20,470 bases of DNA from Eubacterium sp. (GCA_017475785.1 JAFVEX010000182.1:1-20470), one strand, 5' to 3'. Shown: positions 1 through 7,585, counted from the stretch's first letter. Notes: generated from the sequence alone by a model not told the origin. Translations and numbers: made by a program.

Positions 1-149
1 CTCAGCTGATCGCGAAGCGCGACGGTCTGGATGAGGGGACGCTGTCTTATCCGACTATTGACTACGGACTCCGCGGCGTCTGCTTCACGGAGGCATGCCT
101 CGCGAGCAACCTGGATGGAAATACGTGGAAGAAGGTCGCCAAGATCTGA
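1..149 (+). CDS. C-terminal end of a probable Gfo/Idh/MocA-family oxidoreductase (5' truncated by window edge)
   Basis: The frame read from base 3 is open to a TGA at 147-149 and gives about 48 residues. These include TIDYGLRGVCFTEACLASNL followed by GNTWKKVAKI. The pattern 'D-GLR...EA.L.S...G..WKKV' resembles the extreme C-terminus of Gfo/Idh/MocA NAD(P)-dependent sugar and polyol oxidoreductases, where a last helix is followed by a short strand. The catalytic and Rossmann parts lie outside the window, so substrate and activity cannot be judged. It sits upstream of a sugar transporter operon on the same strand, separated from it by a terminator, and fits a polyol-catabolism locus. That the frame is coding is likely; the family assignment rests on a short tail and is tentative. 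Confidence 0.55.
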   Translation, partial: QLIAKRDGLDEGTLSYPTIDYGLRGVCFTEACLASNLDGNTWKKVAKI

Positions 150-290
150 GCGCGCGGTAAGATGGTTCCAGCCTGAATCCGAAGAGGATTGTCTGCGGGC
201 GCTCAAAGAGCAGAGTGATTCCAATATAATCATTTCAGTTCTTTTGAGGAACGAATCATTTTTATAACAAAATAAGATTAATAAACAGAG

Positions 291-328
291 CGCCGGGTAA
301 ATTTAAACAATTTACCCGGCGTTTCTTT
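291..328 (+). terminator. Intrinsic terminator after the truncated oxidoreductase gene
   Basis: A perfect 12-bp stem (291-302 with 310-321, arm CGCCGGGTAAAT) has a 7-nt loop and is followed by TTTCTTTG. The rest of the 333-base gap 150-482 holds a small AATCC/GGATT hairpin at 176-190, then AT-rich DNA with the promoter described separately. I see no convincing gene in it. Confidence 0.8.
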
Positions 329-378
329 GTGCAATAACACGAAAACAATTAGGAAACGGAAAAATATTGCTTCATACA

Positions 379-435
379 TTGACAAAATTGCTGAAAAAGC
401 GTAAGTTTAATAAACAAACAAGATATTTATTAAAC
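379..435 (+). promoter_or_regulatory. Promoter of the first transporter operon with an overlapping 10-bp inverted repeat (candidate operator)
   Basis: A perfect -35 TTGACA lies at 379-384. At 17 nt spacing the -10 would be TAAGTT (402-407), which is weak. A perfect inverted repeat GTTTAATAAA (405-414) and TTTATTAAAC (426-435), spaced 11 nt, covers the -10 and start region. Downstream the ATTAAAC motif recurs in tandem (431-447 region). The AT-rich palindrome lacks the central CG of most LacI-family operators and looks more like ROK-family (XylR/NagC-type) sites. That regulator assignment is inference. Confidence 0.55.
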
Positions 436-482
436 AAAGATTAAACGAAGTTGGTTCAAAACGTAGAAAGGATGAGCGGGAG

Positions 483-2009
483 ATGGGAAGCTACCTGGAA
501 GTCAGGGATATTTCAAAAACCTTCTATGGTGTTTACGCCCTCAAGGACATCACCTTCGGCATTGAACGGGGAACTGTCCACGCAATCATGGGGGAAAACG
601 GCGCAGGGAAGAGTACCTTGATGAAGATCCTCGGCGGGAATTACAGCGCAGACACCGGCGCGGTCTATATCAATGGAGAGCAGCAGAAGATCAACAACGT
701 CTTTGACGCGGCGAGATGCGGCATCAGCGTCATTTACCAGGAGTTCAACCTGCTGCCGGACCTGACTGTCGCGGAGAATATTTTTATTTCAAATTACCCC
801 GCGAAGACGTTTCTGGGCATCGTCGACAAGAAAAAGCGCTCGGCGGACGCAAAAAAGCTGCTGGACATGCTGAACATCGACGTGCATCCGGATGAGCTGG
901 TCAAGAACCTGTCAGTCTCCCAGAAGCAGATGGTCGAGATCGCGAAGGCACTCTCCCGCGACTCCGAGATCATTATCATGGACGAGCCGACTGCTCCCCT
1001 GAACCACACAGAGGTCGAGAAGCTCGAGGAGATCGTGGCGATGCTGAAGGGGCAGGGCAAGACGATCCTCTACATCTCTCACCGCCTCAAAGAGATCTTT
1101 GATATGTGCGACACCGTTACCGTTCTGCGCAACGGCAGATACGTAGACACTGTGCCGGTCAGCTCCGTCACGGAGAACGACCTGATCCGCATGATGGTCG
1201 GGCATGAGATCGTCGACGAGAGCAACCGTGAGACCTACGTACAGGACAAGGTTGTGCTGGAAGTGCAGAACCTGACCGTCAAGGGCGCGTTCGAGAACGT
1301 CAGCTTCCAGCTGCACGCCGGAGAAATCCTCTGCCTGGCCGGATTCGTCGGCTGCGGGCGCGAGGAGGTCGTGGATACGATTTACGGACTGATCCGCCCG
1401 GACAGCGGCAAGGTGCTGATCGACGGGCAGGAGGTGCGGATCAAAAATCCGCTCGACGCCGTGAAGCACGGAATCAATTACATCACAGACGACCGAAAGG
1501 ACGCCGGAATCTTCCCGCTGATGTCCGTCCGCCAGAACACGACGATGATGAGCATCCGCAACCTGAAGAAAAAAGCCGGATTCTATCTCGATCCGAAGGA
1601 CGAGCTGGAAGATCTGGAGAAGATGACGAAATACATGTCCATCAAATATGACAATGAGGGGCAGAAGATCTCGTATCTGTCCGGCGGAAACCAGCAGAAG
1701 GTGCTGCTCGGCAGGGATCTGCTGCTGGACACAAAGGTGTTCATCATGCGTGAGCCGACCCGCGGCATCGACGTCGGCGCGAAAGAGGAAATCTACAAGC
1801 TGCTGTATGAGCTGGCGAGCCAGGGCATGGGCATTCTCGCGATTTTCTCTGATATGAATGAGCTGATCAAGGTCAGCGACCGCGTGATCGCGATCTGGGA
1901 CGGCAGAATGAGCGGCGAGATCTCCCGCGCGGAATTTACGAAGGAATCGATCCTCTCGATGTCGGCAGGCGTCGCGGAGAGTGAAGCAGCAGAAGGAGGG
2001 GCGTCATGA
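483..2009 (+). CDS. CUT2-family sugar/polyol ABC importer, two-domain ATPase (RbsA/MglA-like)
   Basis: This 508-residue protein has two ATPase domains, the usual length for RbsA/MglA/XylG proteins that power ribose- or galactose-type importers at the inner face of the membrane. Domain 1 is canonical: Walker A GENGAGKST (K43), Q-loop Q86, signature LSVSQ (143-147), Walker B IIIMDEPT (D167, E168) and H200. Domain 2 has the degenerate P-loop typical of the family (GFVGCGREE, 287-295) and an intact signature LSGGNQQK (399-406). Its Walker B reads IMREPTRGID, so Arg423 stands where Asp is expected. Start: ATG at 483, with AAAGGA at 467-472 and no better alternative. It is first in an operon with two permeases and a receptor; the stop overlaps the next start (ATGA). 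Substrate specificity cannot be read from the ATPase. Confidence 0.93.
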   Translation: MGSYLEVRDISKTFYGVYALKDITFGIERGTVHAIMGENGAGKSTLMKILGGNYSADTGAVYINGEQQKINNVFDAARCGISVIYQEFNLLPDLTVAENIFISNYPAKTFLGIVDKKKRSADAKKLLDMLNIDVHPDELVKNLSVSQKQMVEIAKALSRDSEIIIMDEPTAPLNHTEVEKLEEIVAMLKGQGKTILYISHRLKEIFDMCDTVTVLRNGRYVDTVPVSSVTENDLIRMMVGHEIVDESNRETYVQDKVVLEVQNLTVKGAFENVSFQLHAGEILCLAGFVGCGREEVVDTIYGLIRPDSGKVLIDGQEVRIKNPLDAVKHGINYITDDRKDAGIFPLMSVRQNTTMMSIRNLKKKAGFYLDPKDELEDLEKMTKYMSIKYDNEGQKISYLSGGNQQKVLLGRDLLLDTKVFIMREPTRGIDVGAKEEIYKLLYELASQGMGILAIFSDMNELIKVSDRVIAIWDGRMSGEISRAEFTKESILSMSAGVAESEAAEGGAS

Positions 2010-2974
2010 AGAGAAGAAGAATCAGTTTCAATACGCTCAGCCTGATTGTGGTTGTCATCGTCCTGTTCATCGTCTTTACGATCCTGCAGCCGAATATGGC
2101 GACGATCTTCAATATCCGGAACATTCTGGTTCAGGTCTCGCTGACGGCAATTGCCGCCGCGGGCATGACCTTCGCGTTTACCGCGGGCGTGTTTGACATG
2201 TCGATCGGATCCATTCTGGCGCTGGTCAGTGTCTTTATGGCAAAGGTCGCGTCCACGAAGGGACTGTTCCCGGCGATCATCGTCGGCATCCTGATTGGCA
2301 TTATCGTCGGCATCGCAAACGGACTGATCGTCACGAAGCTGCACATTCAGGCGTTTGCGGCGACACTGGTTTCGATGATCATTATCCGCGGCATGGCCGT
2401 CCTGATGTCCTCGGGCGCGGATATTCCGCTGTACGGCATGAATGCGGTGAAGTTCATTTCTTCCGGAACCATCGCGAAAATCCCGTTCCCGATCATCCTG
2501 ATGGTGCTGGTGTACGCAATCTGTTATTTCATCTATTACAAGACGGCTTTTGGCATGAAGGTGCGGAGCGTCGGCTCAAACGAGTCCGCCGCCCACACGT
2601 CGGGTATCAAGGTTGACCGGATTATCATCGCAGCGTTTGTCATGACAGCTCTGACAGCGGTTGTTTCCAGCTTTATGAAGACGGCGCAGGTTATGTTTGG
2701 CAAGGTGTCTATCGGCGAGGACTTCTCGCTGGAGGTCATGACGACGGTCGTCCTCGGCGGCACGGCGATCAACGGCGGATCGGGCAACCTGACCGGCTCC
2801 CTGATTGCCTCGATTCTGATCGCGGTCATCAAGAACGGTCTGAACCTGCTGAATGTCAACACATATTATCAGCAGCTGGTCATCGGCATCGTGTTCATCC
2901 TGGCACTGATTCTGAACGGTATCCGGGAGATGCGCGCGCAGTCCAAGCTGAAGGAAGGGATCGGTGCGGCGTAA
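2006..2974 (+). CDS. CUT2-family sugar/polyol ABC importer permease (RbsC-like), first of pair
   Basis: This 322-residue, very hydrophobic protein of the BPD_transp_2/RbsC family forms half of the transmembrane channel. Family marks are the FDMSIGSILAL motif near residues 63-73 (usual form DLSVGS) and VVLGGTAINGGSGN in the C-terminal third, which is the cytoplasmic coupling segment touching the ATPase. The basic N-terminus MKRRR precedes the first membrane helix (about residues 11-28). Its ATG overlaps the ATPase stop as ATGA, and GGAGGGG lies a few bases upstream inside the ATPase gene, so the two are translationally coupled. With the next gene it would form a heterodimeric channel, as in CUT2 systems with two permease genes. 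Confidence 0.93.
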   Translation: MKRRRISFNTLSLIVVVIVLFIVFTILQPNMATIFNIRNILVQVSLTAIAAAGMTFAFTAGVFDMSIGSILALVSVFMAKVASTKGLFPAIIVGILIGIIVGIANGLIVTKLHIQAFAATLVSMIIIRGMAVLMSSGADIPLYGMNAVKFISSGTIAKIPFPIILMVLVYAICYFIYYKTAFGMKVRSVGSNESAAHTSGIKVDRIIIAAFVMTALTAVVSSFMKTAQVMFGKVSIGEDFSLEVMTTVVLGGTAINGGSGNLTGSLIASILIAVIKNGLNLLNVNTYYQQLVIGIVFILALILNGIREMRAQSKLKEGIGAA

Positions 2975-3954
2975 TGAAGAGAAAAAGTTTCAGCCTTAGC
3001 GGGCACCTGATTATTTTTGTGCTGATCGCATTCTGGATCGTCATGATGTTTGCGAGCCCGACATTCCGGAGTCTGAGTAACACGGAGAGTATTCTCCGCG
3101 AGGCGTCTATTACCGGCATCGCGGCGATCGGCATGACGTATGTCATCATCATGGGTGATTTCGATCTGTCCATCGGTTCCATGCTGGCGATGGTCGGCAT
3201 TATGTCGGCGGCAGTACTGAACAAGACCGACAGCTCCGCGCTTGCTGTGCTGTTCGCGATCGTCCTCGCTACGATCTGCGGTCTGCTGAACGGCCTGGTC
3301 ATTTCCTACTGCAACCTTCCGGCGTTCATCATGACGCTCGGCACCTATTATATTTACAGGGCGGGCGCGTATATTTTCAACAAGGCAAACGGTATCCCGA
3401 TCTCCAACAAGGACTTCATCAGCATCGCGAACAACAACATCGGAATCCTTCCGATCCCGTTCATCCTGATGATTCTTGTCGGCGTCGTGGCGGCGGTGCT
3501 GCTGAACCGGACCGTGTACGGCCGCGAGGTCACGGCGCTGGGCAATTCAGTTCTGGCGAGCCGCGTGAGCGGAATTGATACGAAGAAGGTGAAGATGATC
3601 GCGTTTGGAATCCTGGGATTTTGCACCGGCATTTCCGCTGTTCTGACGACAGGAAGACAGACGCTGGCGTCTCCGGATGTCGCGAGGAATTTCCACTTTG
3701 ACGCGATTACAATGGTCGTCCTGGGCGGCACGAAGCTCTCCGGCGGCGAAGGAAGCATCGCGAACACTGTGTTCGCGGCAGTGCTCTACGCGCTGATCAC
3801 GAATCTGCTGAACCAGTTCCACGTAGACGCGCAGTGGCAGCGAATCGTCATGGGAATCATCCTGCTGGTCGCGTTCTCGTTCGATTTCTTCAGCGGGCTG
3901 ATCACGAATTACCGGACAAAGAAACGTATCAGAAAGATGGAGGCGGCTTCCTGA
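2974..3954 (+). CDS. CUT2-family sugar/polyol ABC importer permease (RbsC-like), second of pair
   Basis: This 326-residue integral membrane protein belongs to the same family as its upstream neighbour but is clearly diverged from it. The motif GDFDLSIGSMLAM falls at about residues 61-73 and MVVLGGTKLSGGEGS in the C-terminal third. The start ATG shares one base with the upstream TAA (TAATG), a sign of translational coupling, and a GGAAGG sits about 20 bases upstream. The basic C-terminus (TKKRIRKM) fits a cytoplasmic tail. Two non-identical permeases with a single two-domain ATPase suggest one heterodimeric pore. The gene is followed by about 150 bases with two hairpins before the receptor gene. 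Confidence 0.93.
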   Translation: MKRKSFSLSGHLIIFVLIAFWIVMMFASPTFRSLSNTESILREASITGIAAIGMTYVIIMGDFDLSIGSMLAMVGIMSAAVLNKTDSSALAVLFAIVLATICGLLNGLVISYCNLPAFIMTLGTYYIYRAGAYIFNKANGIPISNKDFISIANNNIGILPIPFILMILVGVVAAVLLNRTVYGREVTALGNSVLASRVSGIDTKKVKMIAFGILGFCTGISAVLTTGRQTLASPDVARNFHFDAITMVVLGGTKLSGGEGSIANTVFAAVLYALITNLLNQFHVDAQWQRIVMGIILLVAFSFDFFSGLITNYRTKKRIRKMEAAS

Positions 3955-4013
3955 ACCGGAACAGAAGGGTTCCTGCAGGGCAGTTGGCCGCGCCGGGTGT
4001 GATGTGATGGTAC

Positions 4014-4059
4014 CGCGGGAGGATCCCCGCGTATCATGCAGGATTATGGGTGATCCTGC
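4014..4059 (+). promoter_or_regulatory. Two tandem intercistronic hairpins between permease and receptor genes
   Basis: Hairpin 1 pairs CGCGGG (4014-4019) with CCCGCG (4026-4031). Hairpin 2 pairs GCAGGAT (4038-4044) with ATCCTGC (4053-4059). Neither has a U-run, so they are not obvious terminators. Placed just before the receptor gene, they could mark an RNA processing or stabilising site that lets the receptor be made in excess over the membrane parts. This role is inferred. Confidence 0.45.
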
Positions 4060-4106
4060 GGATAAAGAATCAAACAACATAATATTTCAAGAAAAGGAGC
4101 GAAGGT

Positions 4107-5282
4107 ATGAAGAAGAGAGTAGTAGCACTGACACTCGCTGCAATGATGGCAGCAACTCTGGCAGCCTGCGGATCCAGCGGAGCTGACACTGCAGCGACAG
4201 CTGCTTCCAGCGCGGCTTCTGCGGCGGCCAGCGCGGCATCCGAGGCAGCGGAAGAGGCGGCCGAGGCAGTATCTGAGGCGGCAGACGACGCGGCCGAGGC
4301 AGTTTCCGAGACGGCAGACGCGGCATCTGAGGCGGCTTCTGAAGTGGCAGAAGAGGCAGTCGCGGCAGCAGATGAGGCGACAGGCGACGCGGCAGACGGC
4401 GAGAGCAAAGGCGTCATCGCTTATTCTGCGTACAATATGGCGTGGGAGTACTATGTAACACTTTCCGCAGGTATTAAGGACGCGGCTGAGGCAGCAGGCT
4501 ATGAGTATATCGAGATGGACGAGCAGAGTGACCAGGGCGTCATGATCCAGCAGTGCACAGACCTGCTGAATCAGAATATCGCGTGCCTGATTCTCTCTCC
4601 GTGCCAGCCGGACGCAATCACGCAGCTGCGTGAGCTCGCGAATTCCAAGGGCATTCCGCTGATCTGCGCAGATCTTGGTCCGCAGGATACGCCAGATCTG
4701 TATGACGCGCTTGTCGGTTCCGATAACTATGACGGCGGCGTCAAGGCGGCAAACTACGTTGCTGAGAAGCTCGCTGACGTAGAAGGCTCCAAGAAAGCCG
4801 GCATGATCACCGTCGACGTGGCGAATACCAACATCTCCAGAACAGACGCGTTCCGCGACACCATCGAGCCCCTCGGATGGACAGTCGTTTCCGAGCTGAA
4901 CGGAAAATCCGAGCCGGAGGTTGCTTACTCTGACGCGCAGAACATGCTGACAGCAAACCCGGATATCGAGGTTATCTACTGCAGCAACGACCCGATGGCA
5001 ATCGCTGCGGCACAGGCTGTTTCAGACGCAGGCCTGACACCTGGCAAGGATGTCTACGTCATCGGATTTGACGGACAGTCCAACATCTTCGACCCGATCG
5101 ACAACGGCGAGATTCTCGCGACAGTATGGCAGGACCCGTACGGAATGGGTCAGATCTCAGTCGAGACCTTCCTGAAGATCCGCGACGGCGAGGAGCTGAC
5201 CTATGACCTTCCGGAGCAGAAGCGTATCTATTCCGACCTCGTCATCATCGACAAGGACAACTCTGCTGAATACAGACCATAA
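4107..5282 (+). CDS. Sugar/polyol ABC importer substrate-binding lipoprotein with long Ala-rich stalk
   Basis: This 391-residue lipoprotein would capture the solute for the upstream importer. A basic N-terminus and hydrophobic core lead to the lipobox LAAC, with Cys21 as the predicted lipidated residue. Residues 22-101 are an Ala/Glu/Asp/Ser linker with an 11-residue period (for example AEEAAEAVSEA, 48-58, then ADDAAEAVSET, 59-69). From about residue 103 comes a Peripla_BP_4-type domain of ribose/galactose-binding type (VIAYSAYNMAWEYYVTLSAG; AGMITVDVANTNISRTDAF; DVYVIGFDGQSNIFDPI). Normal family members have a linker of roughly 10-30 residues, so this stalk is unusually long. Start: AAGGAG at 4094-4099, 7 bases before the ATG. 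It follows the permeases with two hairpins between and is followed by a UUCG hairpin. The ligand is unknown. Confidence 0.93.
   Translation: MKKRVVALTLAAMMAATLAACGSSGADTAATAASSAASAAASAASEAAEEAAEAVSEAADDAAEAVSETADAASEAASEVAEEAVAAADEATGDAADGESKGVIAYSAYNMAWEYYVTLSAGIKDAAEAAGYEYIEMDEQSDQGVMIQQCTDLLNQNIACLILSPCQPDAITQLRELANSKGIPLICADLGPQDTPDLYDALVGSDNYDGGVKAANYVAEKLADVEGSKKAGMITVDVANTNISRTDAFRDTIEPLGWTVVSELNGKSEPEVAYSDAQNMLTANPDIEVIYCSNDPMAIAAAQAVSDAGLTPGKDVYVIGFDGQSNIFDPIDNGEILATVWQDPYGMGQISVETFLKIRDGEELTYDLPEQKRIYSDLVIIDKDNSAEYRP
4248..4379 (+). repeat. Four diverged 11-residue (33-nt) repeats coding the receptor stalk
   Basis: Residues 48-91 of the lipoprotein divide into four 11-residue units: AEEAAEAVSEA, ADDAAEAVSET, ADAASEAASEV, AEEAVAAADEA. 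Ala occupies the spaced core positions and acidic residues recur at fixed places, as expected for a continuous amphipathic helix with hendecad phasing. The DNA copies have diverged, so this array looks older than the one at 15186-15317. Confidence 0.7.
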
Positions 5283-5312
5283 TCTGATACATCATAAGAT
5301 CATGTAGTAGTT

Positions 5313-5346
5313 CCGGCGGGGCATCTGCTTCGGCAGGTGCCCCCGG
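5313..5346 (+). promoter_or_regulatory. Strong UUCG-capped hairpin just downstream of the receptor gene
   Basis: An 11-bp stem (5318-5328 with 5333-5343, one G-U pair) is closed by a TTCG tetraloop. It can extend through CCG/CGG (5313-5315 with 5344-5346) past a 2-nt bulge. No U-run follows, so full termination is unlikely. A stable 3' hairpin after a receptor gene commonly protects that mRNA segment and limits read-through. A smaller hairpin around CCC-TTCC-GGG follows near 5366-5375. Confidence 0.55.
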
Positions 5347-5432
5347 TCTGTCTCTGGCGAAGCCCTTCCGGGTGTTCGTCTGTGAGCAGGAGGAACGCAA
5401 GAGCAATCATATCTGTTATTTGGTGAGGACAA

Positions 5433-6260
5433 ATGAAGCACTGGAAACTGGGAATCTGTATGTGGGGAATGCCTGAGAAGGGGATTCCAGCCGTAAAAAA
5501 AGCGGCAGAACTTGGCTTTGCGGGGATCTCCATGGATGTCAGCCTGTTTGACAGGCCGTCGCGCGCCGCGCATGCGGAGGCCATCCGGACATACCAGGAG
5601 GCTGCGCAGGCATATGGGATCGCGTATCCTTCCATGTCGGTGGAAATCCTGAATGAGATCGGCCTGACAAAGCAGACCGGATCCGCCGCGTGGCAGACCA
5701 TGAGGGATTACTGCCTGCGGGGAATCGAGACAGCTGCGGAGCTGGGCGTGGATGTTTTGCAGCTGCCGAGCTTTAATGACGGGGCGATCCGTTCGGAAGA
5801 AGCGTTCGCACAGACCTGCGAGACACTGGCCATGCTTTGCCGGGAGGCTGGAAAAGCCGGCGTCCGGATTGCCAGCGAAAACGACCTGAATCTGGAGCTG
5901 AGCCTGCGTCTGCTGGAAGAAGTCGCGGAGGACCAGTTCGGAATTCTGTTCGACACACAGAATTATTATTTAAACGGGATAGAAAACACACCGGAGATCT
6001 TCCGGGCGATAGCGCCGCGCGTCCTGCAGGTTCACCTGAAGGACGGCGTGAACGGAACGGTCAGCAACGCGCTGATCGGAGAGGGAGAATCCGGTTTTTA
6101 CGATACGGCAGAAGCAATCAAAGATGCCTGGGAAGGCGAGTGGCTTCTGGTCGAGACTTATTACGACAGGCCGCCGTTTTGCGGAGCGGAGAATACAGAC
6201 GCGTTGATGATGCGCGACCGGGATACCTGCCGGGACTTCTTTGGAATCCGGCAGAGCTGA
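5433..6260 (+). CDS. Sugar phosphate isomerase/epimerase family protein (xylose-isomerase-like TIM barrel)
   Basis: This 275-residue cytosolic protein has the AP_endonuc_2/xylose-isomerase-like TIM-barrel fold, which includes IolE, IolI, IolO, UlaE and tagatose 3-epimerase-type enzymes. The four expected metal ligands are visible: Glu149 (ASEND), Asp174 (LFDTQN), His201 (QVHLKDG) and Glu241 (LLVETYY). Length is normal. Such enzymes isomerise or epimerise keto-sugars or dehydrate inososes; the exact reaction cannot be read here. The start is ATG at 5433 after a weak GAGG; no better upstream start was seen. It lies between a polyol importer and a zinc dehydrogenase on the same strand, so it probably acts on the imported compound or its oxidised form. 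It shares ligand spacing with the isomerase at 8684-9502. Confidence 0.85.
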   Translation: MKHWKLGICMWGMPEKGIPAVKKAAELGFAGISMDVSLFDRPSRAAHAEAIRTYQEAAQAYGIAYPSMSVEILNEIGLTKQTGSAAWQTMRDYCLRGIETAAELGVDVLQLPSFNDGAIRSEEAFAQTCETLAMLCREAGKAGVRIASENDLNLELSLRLLEEVAEDQFGILFDTQNYYLNGIENTPEIFRAIAPRVLQVHLKDGVNGTVSNALIGEGESGFYDTAEAIKDAWEGEWLLVETYYDRPPFCGAENTDALMMRDRDTCRDFFGIRQS

Positions 6261-6394
6261 GTTCCTGTGAGAGCGGGCATCAGCCCTGGAGCCCTGTGAT
6301 GAAATCTGTAAAAAAGCCTGCAAGAAACTGAAGCGGATCCAGAGCAAGGCATGTGTGATCCCGGAAAGAAAGAAGACGGATGGAGGAGAAAACA

Positions 6395-7423
6395 ATGTTA
6401 GCAGCAGTATTTAAAGGAAATGGCGTGTTATCTGTGGAGGAGGTTCCGGTACCGGTAATTGAGAACCCGACAGATGTTCTGATCAAGGTGCGCGCGGCCA
6501 GCATCTGCGGCAGCGACCTGCACTGTCTGAATGTGCCGCCGGCACAGTACGCGAAGCCCGGAACGATCATGGGCCATGAGTTCTACGGAGAGGTCGCGGA
6601 AATCGGGAGCGGCGTCACCCAGTTCCAGGTAGGAGACTATGTGGTTGTCGACAACATTCTCAAGTGCCACAACTGTGAGGACTGCAAGACCGGTCACGAC
6701 AACCTCTGCCTCGACGCAAAGGTGTTCGGGCAGACCCTGAACGGTGGATTTGCCCAGTACAGCCTGATCCCGGAGGCGCAGCTCTACCACATGCCGAAGG
6801 AAGTTCCGTCCTACTGCGCGGCGCAGACCGAGCCGCTCTCCTGTGTCATGAACGGCATGAGCAAGCTGTCGGCTACGCCGGACAAAAAGGTGCTGGTATA
6901 CGGCGCCGGCCCCATCGGCCTGACCTATATCCGCGTGCTGAAGCTGCACGGCATCAAGCATCTGGCAGTCGCGGAGATGTCGCCGTTCCGCAGAGCCTAT
7001 GCGGAAAAATGCGGCGCGGAGTTTACTGTCGATACCTCGAAGGAGAACCTGAAGGATGTGCTGCAGCGCGAGTGGGGCAGCGGCTGCGATATCGCAATCG
7101 ACGCAGTCGGCGTCGGCCCGATCTTCGGCGAAGCAGTCGAGCTCCTGAACGGCGGCGGAACTCTCCTGATCGTCGGACAGAACGCAAACGCGCTCTCTGA
7201 GGTAAAGCCTGCGACGATCGTGCGGAACGAGCTGACTGTAAAGGGCATGTACTGCGCGCACTTTACCTTCCCGACCGCGATCAAGCTGCTCCAGAACGAG
7301 GATCTCGGGCTGGAAAAATTCCTGACGAACAAAGTGGAACTGAAGGACATCCTCACAGGAATTGAAGCGCTCAGAAAGCAGGAAGCCTGCAGAGTCGTCG
7401 TATATCCGAACGGAATTTGCTGA
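6395..7423 (+). CDS. Zinc-dependent medium-chain dehydrogenase (sorbitol/threonine dehydrogenase-like)
   Basis: This 342-residue MDR-family NAD(P)-dependent alcohol or polyol dehydrogenase probably oxidises a secondary hydroxyl of a polyol or cyclitol. Catalytic zinc ligands are visible as Cys38 (ICGSDLH), His61-Glu62 (GHE) and the Glu146 region (QTEPLSC). The structural zinc lobe has four cysteines, C91, C94, C97 and C105 (KCHNCEDCKTGHDNLC). The Rossmann motif is YGAGPIG at about 169-175. Start: the frame also has an ATG at 6380, but GGAGG at 6382-6386 lies 8 bases before the ATG at 6395, which fixes that start. It is the last gene of the operon and is followed by a hairpin-terminator. In the Thermotoga-type inositol route an enzyme of this family (IolM) oxidises scyllo-inosose; that role here is only a possibility. 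Confidence 0.88.
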   Translation: MLAAVFKGNGVLSVEEVPVPVIENPTDVLIKVRAASICGSDLHCLNVPPAQYAKPGTIMGHEFYGEVAEIGSGVTQFQVGDYVVVDNILKCHNCEDCKTGHDNLCLDAKVFGQTLNGGFAQYSLIPEAQLYHMPKEVPSYCAAQTEPLSCVMNGMSKLSATPDKKVLVYGAGPIGLTYIRVLKLHGIKHLAVAEMSPFRRAYAEKCGAEFTVDTSKENLKDVLQREWGSGCDIAIDAVGVGPIFGEAVELLNGGGTLLIVGQNANALSEVKPATIVRNELTVKGMYCAHFTFPTAIKLLQNEDLGLEKFLTNKVELKDILTGIEALRKQEACRVVVYPNGIC

Positions 7424-7437
7424 CAGGATGATTTTTG

Positions 7438-7467
7438 TTGTGTTTTGGCGGCTTTTCCTGTTATACT
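7438..7467 (+). promoter_or_regulatory. Possible promoter for the LacI-family regulator, with nearby palindrome
   Basis: TTGTGT (7438-7443), 18 bases, then TATACT (7462-7467) is an acceptable vegetative promoter. Further down the leader are a perfect 11-base palindrome TTAACAGTTAA (7515-7525) and a second TTAACAGT at 7551-7558, close to the regulator start. They could be an autoregulatory site, but they lack the central CG usual for LacI operators. Confidence 0.4.
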
Positions 7468-7478
7468 TATATTGTGAA

Positions 7479-7508
7479 GAAAGTACTCTGCTGCAGAGTA
7501 TTTTCTTT
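7479..7508 (+). terminator. Probable terminator of the first operon (or leader hairpin of the LacI gene)
   Basis: A 12-bp stem (7479-7490 with 7494-7505, one G-U pair, 3-nt loop) has a U-rich 3' arm continuing as TTTTCTTT. It lies 56 bases after the dehydrogenase stop. It is also just downstream of a possible -10 (TATACT, 7462-7467), so it could instead be an attenuator in the regulator leader. Confidence 0.6.
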
Positions 7509-7585
7509 CATGTATTAACAGTTAAGAATCCTGAGGTTGTTTCCCATTATTTAACAGTACTTCCTGGGAGAATGCAGGTGGACAA

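Noticed and set aside
31..267. Open frame of 78 codons at the start of the window
   Set aside because: It overlaps the oxidoreductase tail in another frame, is Arg/Ser-rich, has no ribosome site and runs into non-coding AT-rich DNA.
912..1469. Long open frame on the minus strand inside the first ATPase gene
   Set aside because: It is fully antisense to a gene with clear ATPase motifs and encodes a composition-biased product with no ribosome site. Similar mirror frames at 3547-4080, 6428-7261, 12288-13109 and 14505-14957 were dropped for the same reason.
4070..4417. Ala/Ser-rich open frame on the minus strand
   Set aside because: It is the complement of the Ala-rich stalk repeat of the receptor; GC-rich repeated codons keep several frames open by chance.
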